Shown: piece by piece, positions 11,141 to 21,010 of the stretch
Numbering within the stretch: position 1 is the first letter of the stretch
Layout: every line of letters starts with the position of its first letter
Assembly (NCBI GenBank): GCA_029204225.1
Contig: MU832054.1
Location: forward strand, 25,720 to 89,719
Direction: 5' to 3'
DNA: 64,000 nucleotides
Source: Diphasiastrum complanatum
Lineage: Eukaryota > Streptophyta > Lycopodiopsida > Lycopodiales > Lycopodiaceae
Position numbers and translations under genes: made by a program
Notes under the pieces: generated by a model
Told to the model about the DNA's origin: nothing
Seen by the model: the letters and a program-made list of their open reading frames with translations, nothing else
Database searches by the model: none

Positions 11141-11994
11141 TGTGAGTAAATTTTTGTGAGTTTTGCGAGTTTCTTCTACCCATGATCCAACAAAATGGTA
11201 GCACATCGTGTGCTACTCTTTTTATGCCACTACATGATTTTAAAAGAATAAGAATTGTGGTTTGATGCATACTTTAAACTTTGACTGCATCAAATTTTAA
11301 ATAGGTCCATCACAAAATACTTTGTTACTCTATAAATATTGGTTTACTTTTATTTATTTATTAAATGTTGTTGAAGTTGTAAAAGCTAGCATATCCGGCA
11401 TGCTAGCTTGCAAAAAAAAAAAATGAATTTTTTTAAAAAACTTTTTGAAAAAATAAATTTCTTTTTGGAGCTAATTTGGACTAGCATGCCGATGTGCTAG
11501 ACGAGTAAATTATAAAATAGAAAAGCTATTTTGACACAAATGATAATCAAATTTTGAGTAAAAATATTATGTCAAAATATTTTTTTCAACCTCCGAATAT
11601 AGTAAGCTGACGTGCTAAGGAAAACAACTATTTCATTTTTTTTGCAACCTTTAAAGATACCACGCCGGCGTGCTATGTGAAAATGTAAGGAAAATTTTTC
11701 AGCCTCCAAACCCAGCACGCCGGTGTGCACGACGAGACTGCTCGAAATTTTTTGTTTTTTGTTTTTTTTTTTTCCGAGCAGTCTCGCCGTGCACGCCGGT
11801 GTGCTGGATTTGGAGGCTGCAAAAGAAAAAATTAATTTGAATTTTTTTTACTTTGTGACATTTTTAACTATGTATCAAACCACATTCTTAATAATAAACA
11901 TTGAAATAGTAGCGTAATTCAAAAGGTAGCACACCATGTGCTATCTTTTTGTTAAATCATGGCAAGAAAGAAACTTGCAAAAAATTTACTCGCA
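11141..11994. mobile_element. fold-back element with palindromic modules
   Basis: The ends, 11141-11275 and 11866-11994, are imperfect inverted repeats of about 130 bp. Shared landmarks are GCGAGTAAATTTTT, CATGAT, AACAAAA, TAGCACAT-GTGTGCTAC and TGTGGTTTGAT-CATA. The interior of about 590 bp is AT-rich and punctuated by short palindromes related to AGCACGCCGGCGTGCT (near 11383, 11481, 11661, 11714 and 11790, with related ones in the arms at 11198 and 11925). There is no coding capacity. This fits a non-autonomous fold-back or MITE-like transposon. Target-site duplications were not identified. The structure is seen directly, and the transposon label is inferred. Confidence 0.6.
11699..11820. 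repeat. long hairpin, 46-bp arms and T-rich loop
   Basis: Arms 11699-11744 and 11775-11820 are complementary at about 41 of 46 positions, separated by a T-rich 30-nt loop. The arms are GC-rich (CAGCACGCCGGTGTGCAC, GAGACTGCTCG) in AT-rich surroundings. A transcript through it would fold into a stable stem of the size range of plant small-RNA precursors. Confidence 0.85.
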
Positions 11995-12164
11995 AATTGC
12001 CAAGGCCCATATAGGAGGATGTATATAAAATCATAACATAAAATGAATACTCACAAGTCTAAGATATTAGACAATTTAATTTTTATTTATTTGAATCTTA
12101 TAGCAAGTTGCATGGAAATCCAATAGGGGTTGATCACTCATAGAAATTAAAAGTATGAACAAAA

Positions 12165-12300
<136 letters not shown>

Positions 12301-12746
12301 CTTTAATTTACTTACTTTTCTACATCCACACATCAAAGTAGTCCTTGTTGACGTCTTGACTCGGCTCATGACCTTTAGTAGCTTCTAGTACAACATCATA
12401 CCTCTTTACTTGATTGTGAAACATTTACCCAATATGTGGCTACTGTGAAAAAATCCAATCCAAAACATACTTGATGGATCTTATATCTCTAGCCAATTTG
12501 AAGAGAAAAATCTAGATTTATCTACAAGATAGAAATTGCTCTCTAGTTATCTTTTTGTGGCCATCTTGTAACCCATTGAGTGTTGAAGTTGCTATTAGTT
12601 GCAACATGTCATGGAATAAATGGCCATTCATGGCCTTATGCTCCTTCATGGTTTATTGTTTGATAGATATGGCTAATATCACAAAAGTTTTATGATGACA
12701 AAAGGGTTGCATTGATCTAATAAGATAGCAAGACATGTTCAAAACT

Positions 12747-12748
<2 letters not shown>

Positions 12749-12804
<56 letters not shown>

Positions 12805-12850
12805 GTGTGTGTGTGTGTGCGCGCGTGTCTGTGCGCGCTCGTGCGTGTGT
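12749..12850. repeat. (CT)n followed by (GT)/(GC) microsatellite
   Basis: About 26 CT units to 12801, then a mixed GT/GC dinucleotide tract (12805-12850). Confidence 0.97.
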
Positions 12851-12945
12851 TTTTTTAACATGCTCATTATTTTTCTTGAAGATTAATAGATGAGGAAAGA
12901 AAGGAAGAACAAAGTAAGGCCTCCATCAAAGGGTGGTAGCCTTAA

Positions 12946-13019
12946 AGGGCTTTTTTTACACAAAGCACCTTCCAAGAAAATTAGGGCTTTTTTTACACAA
13001 AGCACCTTCCAAGAAAATT
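12946..13019. repeat. 37-bp perfect tandem duplication
   Basis: Units 12946-12982 and 12983-13019 are identical (each contains ACACAAAGCACCTTCCAAG). Confidence 0.95.
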
Positions 13020-13302
13020 GCTCACAAGAATTCTAGTTTTTTTTAAGCCTATAAACATCTTTCAATAAACTTGTTAATTTGTAAGATTTTTTATTAATTA
13101 TGATGTTATATGCTACATAGTCAAATTGTGCCATGTAAACGCTCTTCAAATCTTTCTGTAAGCCTTTTTGGAAAAAAAAAGAGGGTGTGCCATGGAGTTA
13201 AAAAGTATGTATCATGATGTTACATCAAAAGTCGCCACACTAGTTAGCGGAGTCGGGACGTTTAGAAGGACGACTTTGAATACTTTTTTGATTTAGCTGG
13301 TG

Positions 13303-13306
<4 letters not shown>

Positions 13307-13373
<67 letters not shown>
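13307..13373. repeat. (CT)n tract upstream of receptor gene
   Basis: About 33 pure CT units end 125 bp before the receptor start codon. CT/GA tracts are common in plant promoters and 5' leaders, so this may lie in the promoter or leader. No clear TATA box was placed. Confidence 0.97.
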
Positions 13374-13376
<3 letters not shown>

Positions 13377-13497
13377 CATTATTATTTCATAATTTGAGTT
13401 CAGATGTGAGTTCTCCTGCATCAATTCTTCTATCATTGATAGATAATTGAGCAGGATACATAGAGTTCTGAGTAGAGTGGCGTGAACTAGCTGAAAT

Positions 13498-15909
13498 ATG
13501 AAACCTGGAAATCATTGCTGCTTATTTTCCCTGGCAGCGGTTTCTCTCCTCTTATTGCTGATTACACAGTATTTTCAGGACAGTCATGAGCAGAATATTG
13601 TTGAGACATTCTCTCTTGGATCCATCCTGCTGTCCAACCAGTCTCTGGTCTCCAGAAATCGTAGCTTTGCTTTGGGATTCTTCTCACCGGATCCCTATCC
13701 CGACCGGAAGTATTTGGGAATATCTTATTTTGGAATTCCTATCTGGACACAGATTTGGGTGGCTAACAGAAACAATCCTGCTAGGAATGGTGCGTTCTTG
13801 AATTTATCCAGAGATGGCAACTTATTTATCTCCAATCCTGATCAAACAACTGTCTGGATGAGTGGTACAAGTGGAATGAACATTACCTCAATGCTGATAG
13901 AGGATAGCGGTAATCTTATCCTCCGTCACATCTCAGGGAGAACAATATGGCAAAGCTTTGATCACCCCGCGGACAGTTTTGTGCCAGGCATGAAGTGGTA
14001 TGTGGGATCAAATCTCAACTCCTTCAAATCCCCCATGAATCCAGCTCAAGGTCGTTTCTCCGCTCGGATGCTTCAGACGTCTGAAATTGAGTGTCTTTGG
14101 AACGCAACCACGAAATATTGGAGCAGTGGCTTCTGGAATGGACACAGCTATACTGGCATTCCCGAGATGTCATATGATCCTCGCTACGACGTCCTCGCCT
14201 TTGTGAACGATTCTGGGCGTCCTTACCTCGCAGGGAACGGAAAAAAGAATGCTCAGGTTCTCTGGCATTATACTCTCGAGTCTGACGGTATGACGCGTGT
14301 TCGCATTTGGGACAGCTCTAACGCCAAGTGGTACATAATCTTTACCCAACCCAAGAATCCATGCGACGTAGATCATCTTTGTGGCCAGAACGGAATCTGT
14401 AACAGCGATAAAATACCCTTCTGCACCTGCCCGCAGGGATTCGAGCCCGTTGATCCTACAGGATGGAGCGAAGCGGATTGGTCTATGGGATGCGTGGCCA
14501 ATTCCAGTTCAGACTGCAGTATTGGAGATTTTTCCATTCTGAAAAGTACGTATTACGATCAAGGGTCCCTTGGTGTAGGATCTGTGAGATCTTACTATGG
14601 CCATGATCAAGCCTGGTGCCAAGATTCTTGCGCAAGAGATTGTGCCTGCTTGGGGTTTTCTTTCGACGGTGGATCTAGCAACTGCTCGCTGCAGTATGGC
14701 CCTTTATTCAATGGCCGTACTTCTCCTGATATCAGCCAGAATTTCTTTCTGCGAGTGAATTCCTCGGAGCAATCACCAAATAATCAATTTCTTCTTCCGA
14801 AGGACGGAAAGAGGAAAAACAAAACAGCTTGGATTATTGAATTGGGAGTTGCCGCAGGATGTGCATTGCTACTGATCCTATTTCTTATCTCGCAAATTCT
14901 TCGCGGAAAACGTATAACTGCAGAGAGGCATTCCTCGGTATTTATCTCCGGGGGTTCGGAATTTATCTCCTGGGGTCTGAACAAATTTTCATACAAAGAA
15001 CTACAAACCGCCACCAACAATTTCAGTGAGAAGCTTGATGCATATGCCGATAGCTTCGACTTTGTTTACAGAGGCTCCCTTAGAGATCAGACTATCGTTG
15101 CGGTGAGAAAGCTCCACACCCTGAAGCAAGGAGACAAAGAATTCTGCACCGAAGTAAGAACTCTGGGGATGATTCAACATGTCAACCTTGTGAGACTTCG
15201 TGGCTTCTGTGTTGATGATATGCACAGGCTTCTAGTCTACGAAAATATGCCCAATGGATCTCTCAATAAGCTTTTGTTCAGAAAACCTGAAGAACAACAA
15301 CAGACTGTTTTAGACTGGGACACCCGATTCGCCATAGCTCTGGGGACTGCACGGGGAATTTTGTATCTGCACGAAGGATGCAAGAGTTGCATCGTGCACT
15401 GTGACATCAAACCCGAGAATATTCTATTGGATGCTGATTTCTGTGCAAAAGTTTCAAATTTTGGCCTGGCCAAGTTGATGGGCAGAGAGTTCAGCCGGGA
15501 AATCACAACCATTCGAGGCACCCGAGGCTACCTAGCCCCAGAGTGGCTTTCCGGCCTACCCGTTACAGCCAAAGCCGATGTGTACAGCTTTGGTATGACT
15601 CTCTTGGAAATCATCAGTGGAAGAAAAATTTTGGACGGGAATAACTTCAACTCTGAGAAACGGTTCTTCCCTCTCTGGGCATACCAACAAGCTCGACTAG
15701 GAGATTTCTCTTCGCTGGCAGACATCAAACTGTGTGGAAATGTCAATGAAGAACAGCTAAAGATGGCATTTTTGGTTGCCGTGTGGTGCATTCAAGATGA
15801 CGAGATCAACCGTCCATCCATGGCAAGGGTTTTGCAAATGCTTGAAGGCACTCTTCGTGTAGCTGATGATCCACCCTTCCCAGAGTCTCTAAGAACAATT
15901 TCACGCTAG
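13498..15909 (+). CDS. G-type lectin S-receptor-like protein, predicted pseudokinase
   Basis: Intronless 803-residue receptor of the plant plasma membrane. In order: signal peptide (about 1-30, LAAVSLLLLLI); bulb-type mannose-binding lectin domain (about 35-150, with IWVANRNNPARNG and VWMSGTSG); S-locus glycoprotein region (about 195-285); EGF-like Cys cluster (287-325, CGQNGICNSD...CTCPQGF); PAN/apple domain (about 340-425, CQDSCARDCACLGFSF); one membrane helix (about 445-467); and a cytoplasmic kinase fold (about 505-790). The HCDIKPENILL catalytic loop (Asp636), APEW and DVYSFGM are intact. The glycine loop reads LDAYADSFDFVYRG (513-526) with no loop glycines. The ATP-binding lysine position is Arg537 (VAVRKL). 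DFG is NFG (Asn654). The family perceives extracellular ligands and signals by phosphorylation. This member probably signals, if at all, through partners. The start is the first Met of the only open frame and precedes a good signal peptide. Confidence 0.95.
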   Translation: MKPGNHCCLFSLAAVSLLLLLITQYFQDSHEQNIVETFSLGSILLSNQSLVSRNRSFALGFFSPDPYPDRKYLGISYFGIPIWTQIWVANRNNPARNGAFLNLSRDGNLFISNPDQTTVWMSGTSGMNITSMLIEDSGNLILRHISGRTIWQSFDHPADSFVPGMKWYVGSNLNSFKSPMNPAQGRFSARMLQTSEIECLWNATTKYWSSGFWNGHSYTGIPEMSYDPRYDVLAFVNDSGRPYLAGNGKKNAQVLWHYTLESDGMTRVRIWDSSNAKWYIIFTQPKNPCDVDHLCGQNGICNSDKIPFCTCPQGFEPVDPTGWSEADWSMGCVANSSSDCSIGDFSILKSTYYDQGSLGVGSVRSYYGHDQAWCQDSCARDCACLGFSFDGGSSNCSLQYGPLFNGRTSPDISQNFFLRVNSSEQSPNNQFLLPKDGKRKNKTAWIIELGVAAGCALLLILFLISQILRGKRITAERHSSVFISGGSEFISWGLNKFSYKELQTATNNFSEKLDAYADSFDFVYRGSLRDQTIVAVRKLHTLKQGDKEFCTEVRTLGMIQHVNLVRLRGFCVDDMHRLLVYENMPNGSLNKLLFRKPEEQQQTVLDWDTRFAIALGTARGILYLHEGCKSCIVHCDIKPENILLDADFCAKVSNFGLAKLMGREFSREITTIRGTRGYLAPEWLSGLPVTAKADVYSFGMTLLEIISGRKILDGNNFNSEKRFFPLWAYQQARLGDFSSLADIKLCGNVNEEQLKMAFLVAVWCIQDDEINRPSMARVLQMLEGTLRVADDPPFPESLRTISR

Positions 15910-17900
15910 TGCTTTCCAAGTTATCACATGATGGACAAGAATCGAGCACATGAACTGCTCAGACAACAGATCAAGCAAACGCCTGTGGTGGACTTGACCT
16001 GCTAAATAAGGTCACTTATAATCTAGACAACACTTGGATTAGACTAAAATGCATGTAACGTTCTAGGGAATGGGCAGAATGGCCTCTGCTTTCCATTGAG
16101 TAATGGATACTTTGAAATTTATATTCACATGCTTATTATGAAGCGTGATGGTCACTATGACTGGCGTTGCCACGTGGCAGCCTTGGCGTCGTCACCCTTG
16201 ACGTGCAGGTTGGAATGCGGAGCAATTTTATTTATTTTTAAGCAGATGCCTATTTTGCTTTTTAATTTGTTCAAAAAGTGAGCAGAATAGGCAAAAGGTA
16301 TCCATTACGTAGAAGCAAACCTTATAGATCAAGGCAATTTGTTTCATATAAATGCTCCTGCTTGAAAGTTTCTCTGCTCATGTAAGGCAATAGATAGCTC
16401 AGAGCAAATCCTCCTAAATTGATGTATCTATCCCTATTAGAATTTGTAAATCCATTTAGGCTTAGATTTCATTGTACCCAAGGATGATTCTGAATGCTGT
16501 GGTACTGATCAACACTACAACACTACAACAATTAGGACATTTTTCAACACGTTTCTCGAAGATTTAACCAGCTTTTTGGGCACGTCACATTAGTCAGCGA
16601 GGCGATGCTCATGGCGTTGACCGTTGCTTGTATAAGTGTCACAATAAGTGGCGATAAATTCAATGTAAACATCAATATCGAATGTAAATAAAGTGGTAGA
16701 TAAAGAGGTAATCACTCACGAATATAACGACAATGATGAAAATTAGCGAAACTCAGTATGTACCTTGGTATGTTACAAAGAGGATTTTATTGAGCAAATT
16801 AATTGATTCATCTTAGTTTTGGGTAGTTCTAGACCTGCCCAACTAGCAAGTAGAGTCTATGTTCACACTATGAAGGTTCGTGCCATTAGAGAAAGTTAAA
16901 AGAGAGCCTTTGAAAAAGATGCATTTATATATTTTTTTTCTCATTTGCATTGCCATGTAGGCCAATAGAAACCTTGATATCAAACTTCTACGTAATGCAG
17001 TGTATCTCAAATCAAAATAAATAAAAAAGACTTCTTAAATATATAAATGTTTCGTCAGGCAACATGTGGAAATGTTGTTGGATGTTCAGGCTTTCCCTTC
17101 CGGCTCATCATTGCCCACAGAGGCCCAACCAGATTAAAATGAATATGACGTAAGGTTATGCAGGGTTGAAATGAGTAAATCAATGTAGCCTTTTAAATGT
17201 AAATGCCTTGTCACTGAATCATGGTTTATTGGGTTAACTAGAGTTAACCAATATCGTCAAAAAGTTTAATCTTTCAAAATTTTGCTTACACAAATTTTTA
17301 ACAAGGTAGCTTTCTACACATAACGAATGGCGTCATCAAGGAAACTAGGCTCCTCAATCGACTTTGTGCTTCTCTTCAATGAGAAAGATGACAATGGATT
17401 ATGGATGCCAAGAAAGTATTAAAGAACTCTTGGGTTTGATGCATCCATCATCAAAGGGAACATTTCGAAAAGGCAATAAGACAAAAGTTAAAACTATCGT
17501 TTTGATCTTATTGGAAGGCCAAAGTTATGGATTTCAGAACATCATCAGGAAAAGAATCCATATCTAAAATAAATCTAGTCCAACATGTGTATATGCATTC
17601 AGAGATAAATGTGCAAAGGAGTAAACTGTTGGGATCACAAGAAAAAGCAGCTGTGAGTATTGATATTTTATTTGCACTTCTATATCTTTCATTCTGAATC
17701 ATGTCTTTTGAAGGTGCTAATTTGATCACTTTTTTCTTGTAGATATATGTATTAGTAACTTTTCTTGATCTTTGATCTTTTATACATCATCTCCTAAAGA
17801 CCTTTTTTAAGGGAAATTGAGAATTTCTTTTAAAAGAGGGAGATGAAGAGATAGGAATAAGACTTTCAATGGATCAACCGATTGCATAGATTTTTTAGAG
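15910..17900. other. no gene recognised
   Basis: Downstream flank of the receptor gene and anonymous AT-rich DNA. No supported coding or RNA feature. Confidence 0.3.
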
Positions 17901-17906
17901 AAATCT

Positions 17907-17980
17907 AGTAAGTGTGCAAAGCTTGAACTATCCTAGTGAAATTCAGTAAGTGTGCAAAGGTTGAACTATCCTAGTGAATA
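17907..17980. repeat. 38-bp tandem duplication
   Basis: Two near-identical units starting at 17907 and 17945 (AGTAAGTGTGCAAAG, TTGAACTATCCTAGTGAA). Confidence 0.9.
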
Positions 17981-18006
17981 GAGAAACTCTCTAGGGATTG
18001 TTGCAA

Positions 18007-18590
18007 CTAATTTGGAACTAAAGGAGTTTTGGGGGTATTGAGATGTGAGTTATTCATAACTATGGATAGTAGAGATAAAGATTAAACTTAGGTTCCACTT
18101 ATTGGCTTACCAAGTACCATTTTGTTATGGTGAGATTCTTAATGTTCCTTTTGGTTCAATAAATACACTTCGCATTTCAACAGTATTTGAATGATACATT
18201 TCATCCATATCTAGGTCAATGCAGAGTGGTATTCTTAGGTGATGTGTTCATCTACAGAGAAACGGTTAAGGAGCATGAGAGAATTCAATAGCTAGAGGTA
18301 TCTCCTGAAATTGGTTGTGAATCTAATCCTATATTGGAGTATAGGATAGCCAATTAGTCTTTTGACCTTTTGGTAAGAAGATCTAGAAGCAAAGAATCTC
18401 TAGGAAGAAAAACTGATGATATGGGACATCAGTGATTTCAAAGGGAATTTCTTGTGCGAGAATGATGCGTATAATCTGAAACTAGAAGAGCTTTTGGGGT
18501 ATTGAACTATGAGTTATTCATATGGTAAAGATTAAATTTAGGTTTCATTGATTAGCCTACCAAGTACTATTTTGTTAAGGATTGAATTGG
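18007..18590 (+). pseudogene. decayed Ty3/gypsy reverse transcriptase with direct repeats
   Basis: Around 18125-18290 the plus strand carries a worn Ty3/gypsy RT: VPFGSINTLR, then in another frame NDTFHPYLGQCRVVFLGDVF and YRETVKEHERIQ. This corresponds to the FLDD/LIYS catalytic region with the first aspartate of the pair now glycine (LGD). A segment near 18007-18136 is repeated in diverged form near 18478-18590 (shared TTTTGGGGTATTGA, GAGTTATTCATA, GCCTACCAAGTAC). Stops and frameshifts are abundant. Confidence 0.65.
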
Positions 18591-18599
18591 GTGGGAATA

Positions 18600-18990
18600 A
18601 AAAGAGCAAGAAAAGGAAAACCCCATGGAACCTCCTGCTAATGATGAATGGAAACCACGAACGGGCTCACCATTGCGCACCAATCAGAACGATCGATTGC
18701 ATCGTCATGAGCCACCTTTTCACATGGTGGAGCCCGAGAAACCGTGCACTGAAAGGCTCACAAGCCTACTGGCGAGCCGTGTTAGTTTACCCCTCGGAAA
18801 ATTACTGCGGATTGCACCACAAGCTAAAAGCCTTCAGGTTGAATGGGCCAGAGCGGATGTGGAGCCAGTAGCACCAGAGCCCATATACTATACGAGCTAC
18901 AAAGAGACTAGTAATGTCCTCCACATTGGAGCAGCATTGGAGATTGAGGAACACAACATCACCCTGCCAATCAAACACAAGAAAGCATAA
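18600..18990 (+). pseudogene. possible Ty3/gypsy gag-protease linker
   Basis: Open frame 18625-18990 contains CTERLTSLLASRVSLPLGKL followed by LRIAPQ. This resembles the short conserved stretch before the protease in some plant Ty3/gypsy polyproteins. Its neighbour on the left is RT debris, which supports a retroelement origin, but the order is scrambled. No protease active site was seen. Confidence 0.35.
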
Positions 18991-19439
18991 TCATCCAACA
19001 ATCCATGAAGAACAACTTGAACAAGCTCCACATCCTTAATGCTTTCACTGATACATGCTAGTTTCATCAAATTGCATGCAAATTGTCCATTCAAGTGTGC
19101 ATTTTGCAAGGATGGTGAGCATTGGAGAGTCTACTATCTTTGAATAGTTTTTGGATAGTATTAGTAGACATGGAGTGACTTGTTGCTTATATTTAAGATC
19201 TATGATGTTTAGTACTTTATATGACAAGACAATGAAAATGAATGCTTTCAAATCTCCATTTGTTGTTGATAAAGCAATTTCATTGGATAACTATTTTTGT
19301 AATAGTTTGAATGGTGTCATAAAAGATGAAACATCATTTGTACATTATCTATTGGAGTCTCAAAAGTTCCTTGTTTGTAGCTGGTTTTTTAGACACTTCT
19401 AAAATTCATCTGGCAAGAGAGTTGTAAATAGATCAAGCT

Positions 19440-20213
19440 AAATTTGAGGAGTGTGAAGAATTGCCAAAAATTGGCAAATCTAGCTTGATTAAAAACCATG
19501 AAGAATAGTGTAAATTTTGTACATAACACACATGTATGGCCAAAATTCCACGTGGCAAACCACTTCTAATGTAGGTTCCATAGGGTTGGTCATGTCATTT
19601 TGGTAGCGATTCTTAGATTATAGGACCTAAATCCTAGATTTAAGGTGAAAATTGACCAACTAGCTACTTACCAAGCATAACTCTAGGATCTAGGCTAGGG
19701 TTTCATTTTAGGGCAAGAAGAGTGATTTGAATTCCTTATTACATGTTGGAAATCCACCTAACTTCAAGAAGGAAGTCGAATTTGCTATGTATTCCAAGCT
19801 CCCATAGTGAGATGATAGAATATTTTTGGAGCTCATTGGCAATCTCAAGCTAGTTCACTATGTACATTGAGTTTTTGTGATCCAAATGCAACCAAATCAA
19901 TTTCTACTTGTTTCTCAGCTTGAAGGCCGTACTACAGCCTGTAGTAACTCTAGGATCTAGGCTAGGGTTTCATTTTAGGGCAAGAGCAGTGATTTAAATT
20001 CCTTAACATGTTGGAAATCCACCTAACTTCAAGAAGGAAGTCGAATTTGCTATGCATTCCAAGCTCCCATAGTGAAATGATAGAATATTTTTTTGGAGCT
20101 CATTGGCAATCTCAAGCTAGTTCACTATGTACATTGAGTTTTTGTGATCCAAATGCAACCAAATCAATTTCTACTTGTTTCTCAGCTTGAAGGCCGTACT
20201 ACAGCTTGTAGTA
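19440..20213 (+). repeat. LTR-like segment with 267-bp tandem duplication
   Basis: AAATTTGAGGAG at 19440-19451 followed by TGTGAAG resembles a copia polypurine tract plus LTR start. Within the segment, 19678-19944 is repeated as 19945-20213 at high identity (ACTCTAGGATCTAGGCTAGG, CTTCAAGAAGGAAGTCGAAT, ending at CTACAGC-TGTAG). The duplication is certain. The LTR label is tentative. Confidence 0.6.
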
Positions 20214-21010
20214 CACATGTTTGGGCTCGGAATCCTATGTAGCTCATCAAACTACAGCTACTGGGGCACATCAAGCCACTGCAGATTATCAGGCAACTGC
20301 GCTGTCAGGAAGGGTGCAGGTGGCCAATGCAAAGGATGCATCTGGTCCTATATGGCAGGTCTCCTTTGGACTTCTCCTTTAGTTAAAGTTTTTTAGAAAC
20401 TATATCACACAGCAAAAAGTTCTTAAACCCCAGTGCGTAAGTGTGAGGAATTCCTGCTGTCCATAGTACACTGCACTAACACAGACTATGTGGTATTAAC
20501 TATAGATATAGATAGTATGAATGCAGACCACGTCACCTGATGCTGAGACCTAGACTGCATCTGTGGTTGGGGACGCTGGGCATTTCAGCCCAGCCCACAA
20601 CCTGTGATAACAGGTTGATTGACCTGCTCAGCAGGTTGGCAAAAGAATAAACCTGCAAAAGTACTAAATGGGAAAAGCTTTCAAATAAACCCATAAGCAA
20701 AATTTTGTTAAAGTATTTCCCAAATATGTGCTGCTGCTTGATGAAAAAGAAATTTTTGACGTGCAGACACAAGTAGGCATGATTAGAAGTCATAACCGGA
20801 TCATTCTCACGTGCATATGGCAACCTGTCCATCACATATGCAAAAGAGCCAGGGGCCAGCAGAGAAATGATCTGTGTGCCATACTTTTGCACTTGATGAA
20901 AGATGATTGTCCCAGACTGACCCAGCGCCAGAAGCAGCCGCAGTGCTTCTAAGAGGCTACAGCCCACGACAGGAGTGGAGGGTCCAGGGGGCTGATTCGC
21001 GAATTGCAAT
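20214..21010. other. exon-like segments of unknown identity
   Basis: Two protein-like stretches. Plus strand 20232-20358 reads YVAHQTTATGAHQATADYQ and continues to GPIWQ before a GT. Minus strand 21009-20700 reads LLEALRLLLALGQSG and then FAYVMDRLPYAREND. Both have less biased composition than their surroundings but match no family known to me. They may be captured gene fragments. Confidence 0.2.

Noticed and set aside
14170-15791. Minus-strand ORFs within the receptor gene
   Set aside because: Shadows of the intact receptor frame. No protein signature of their own.
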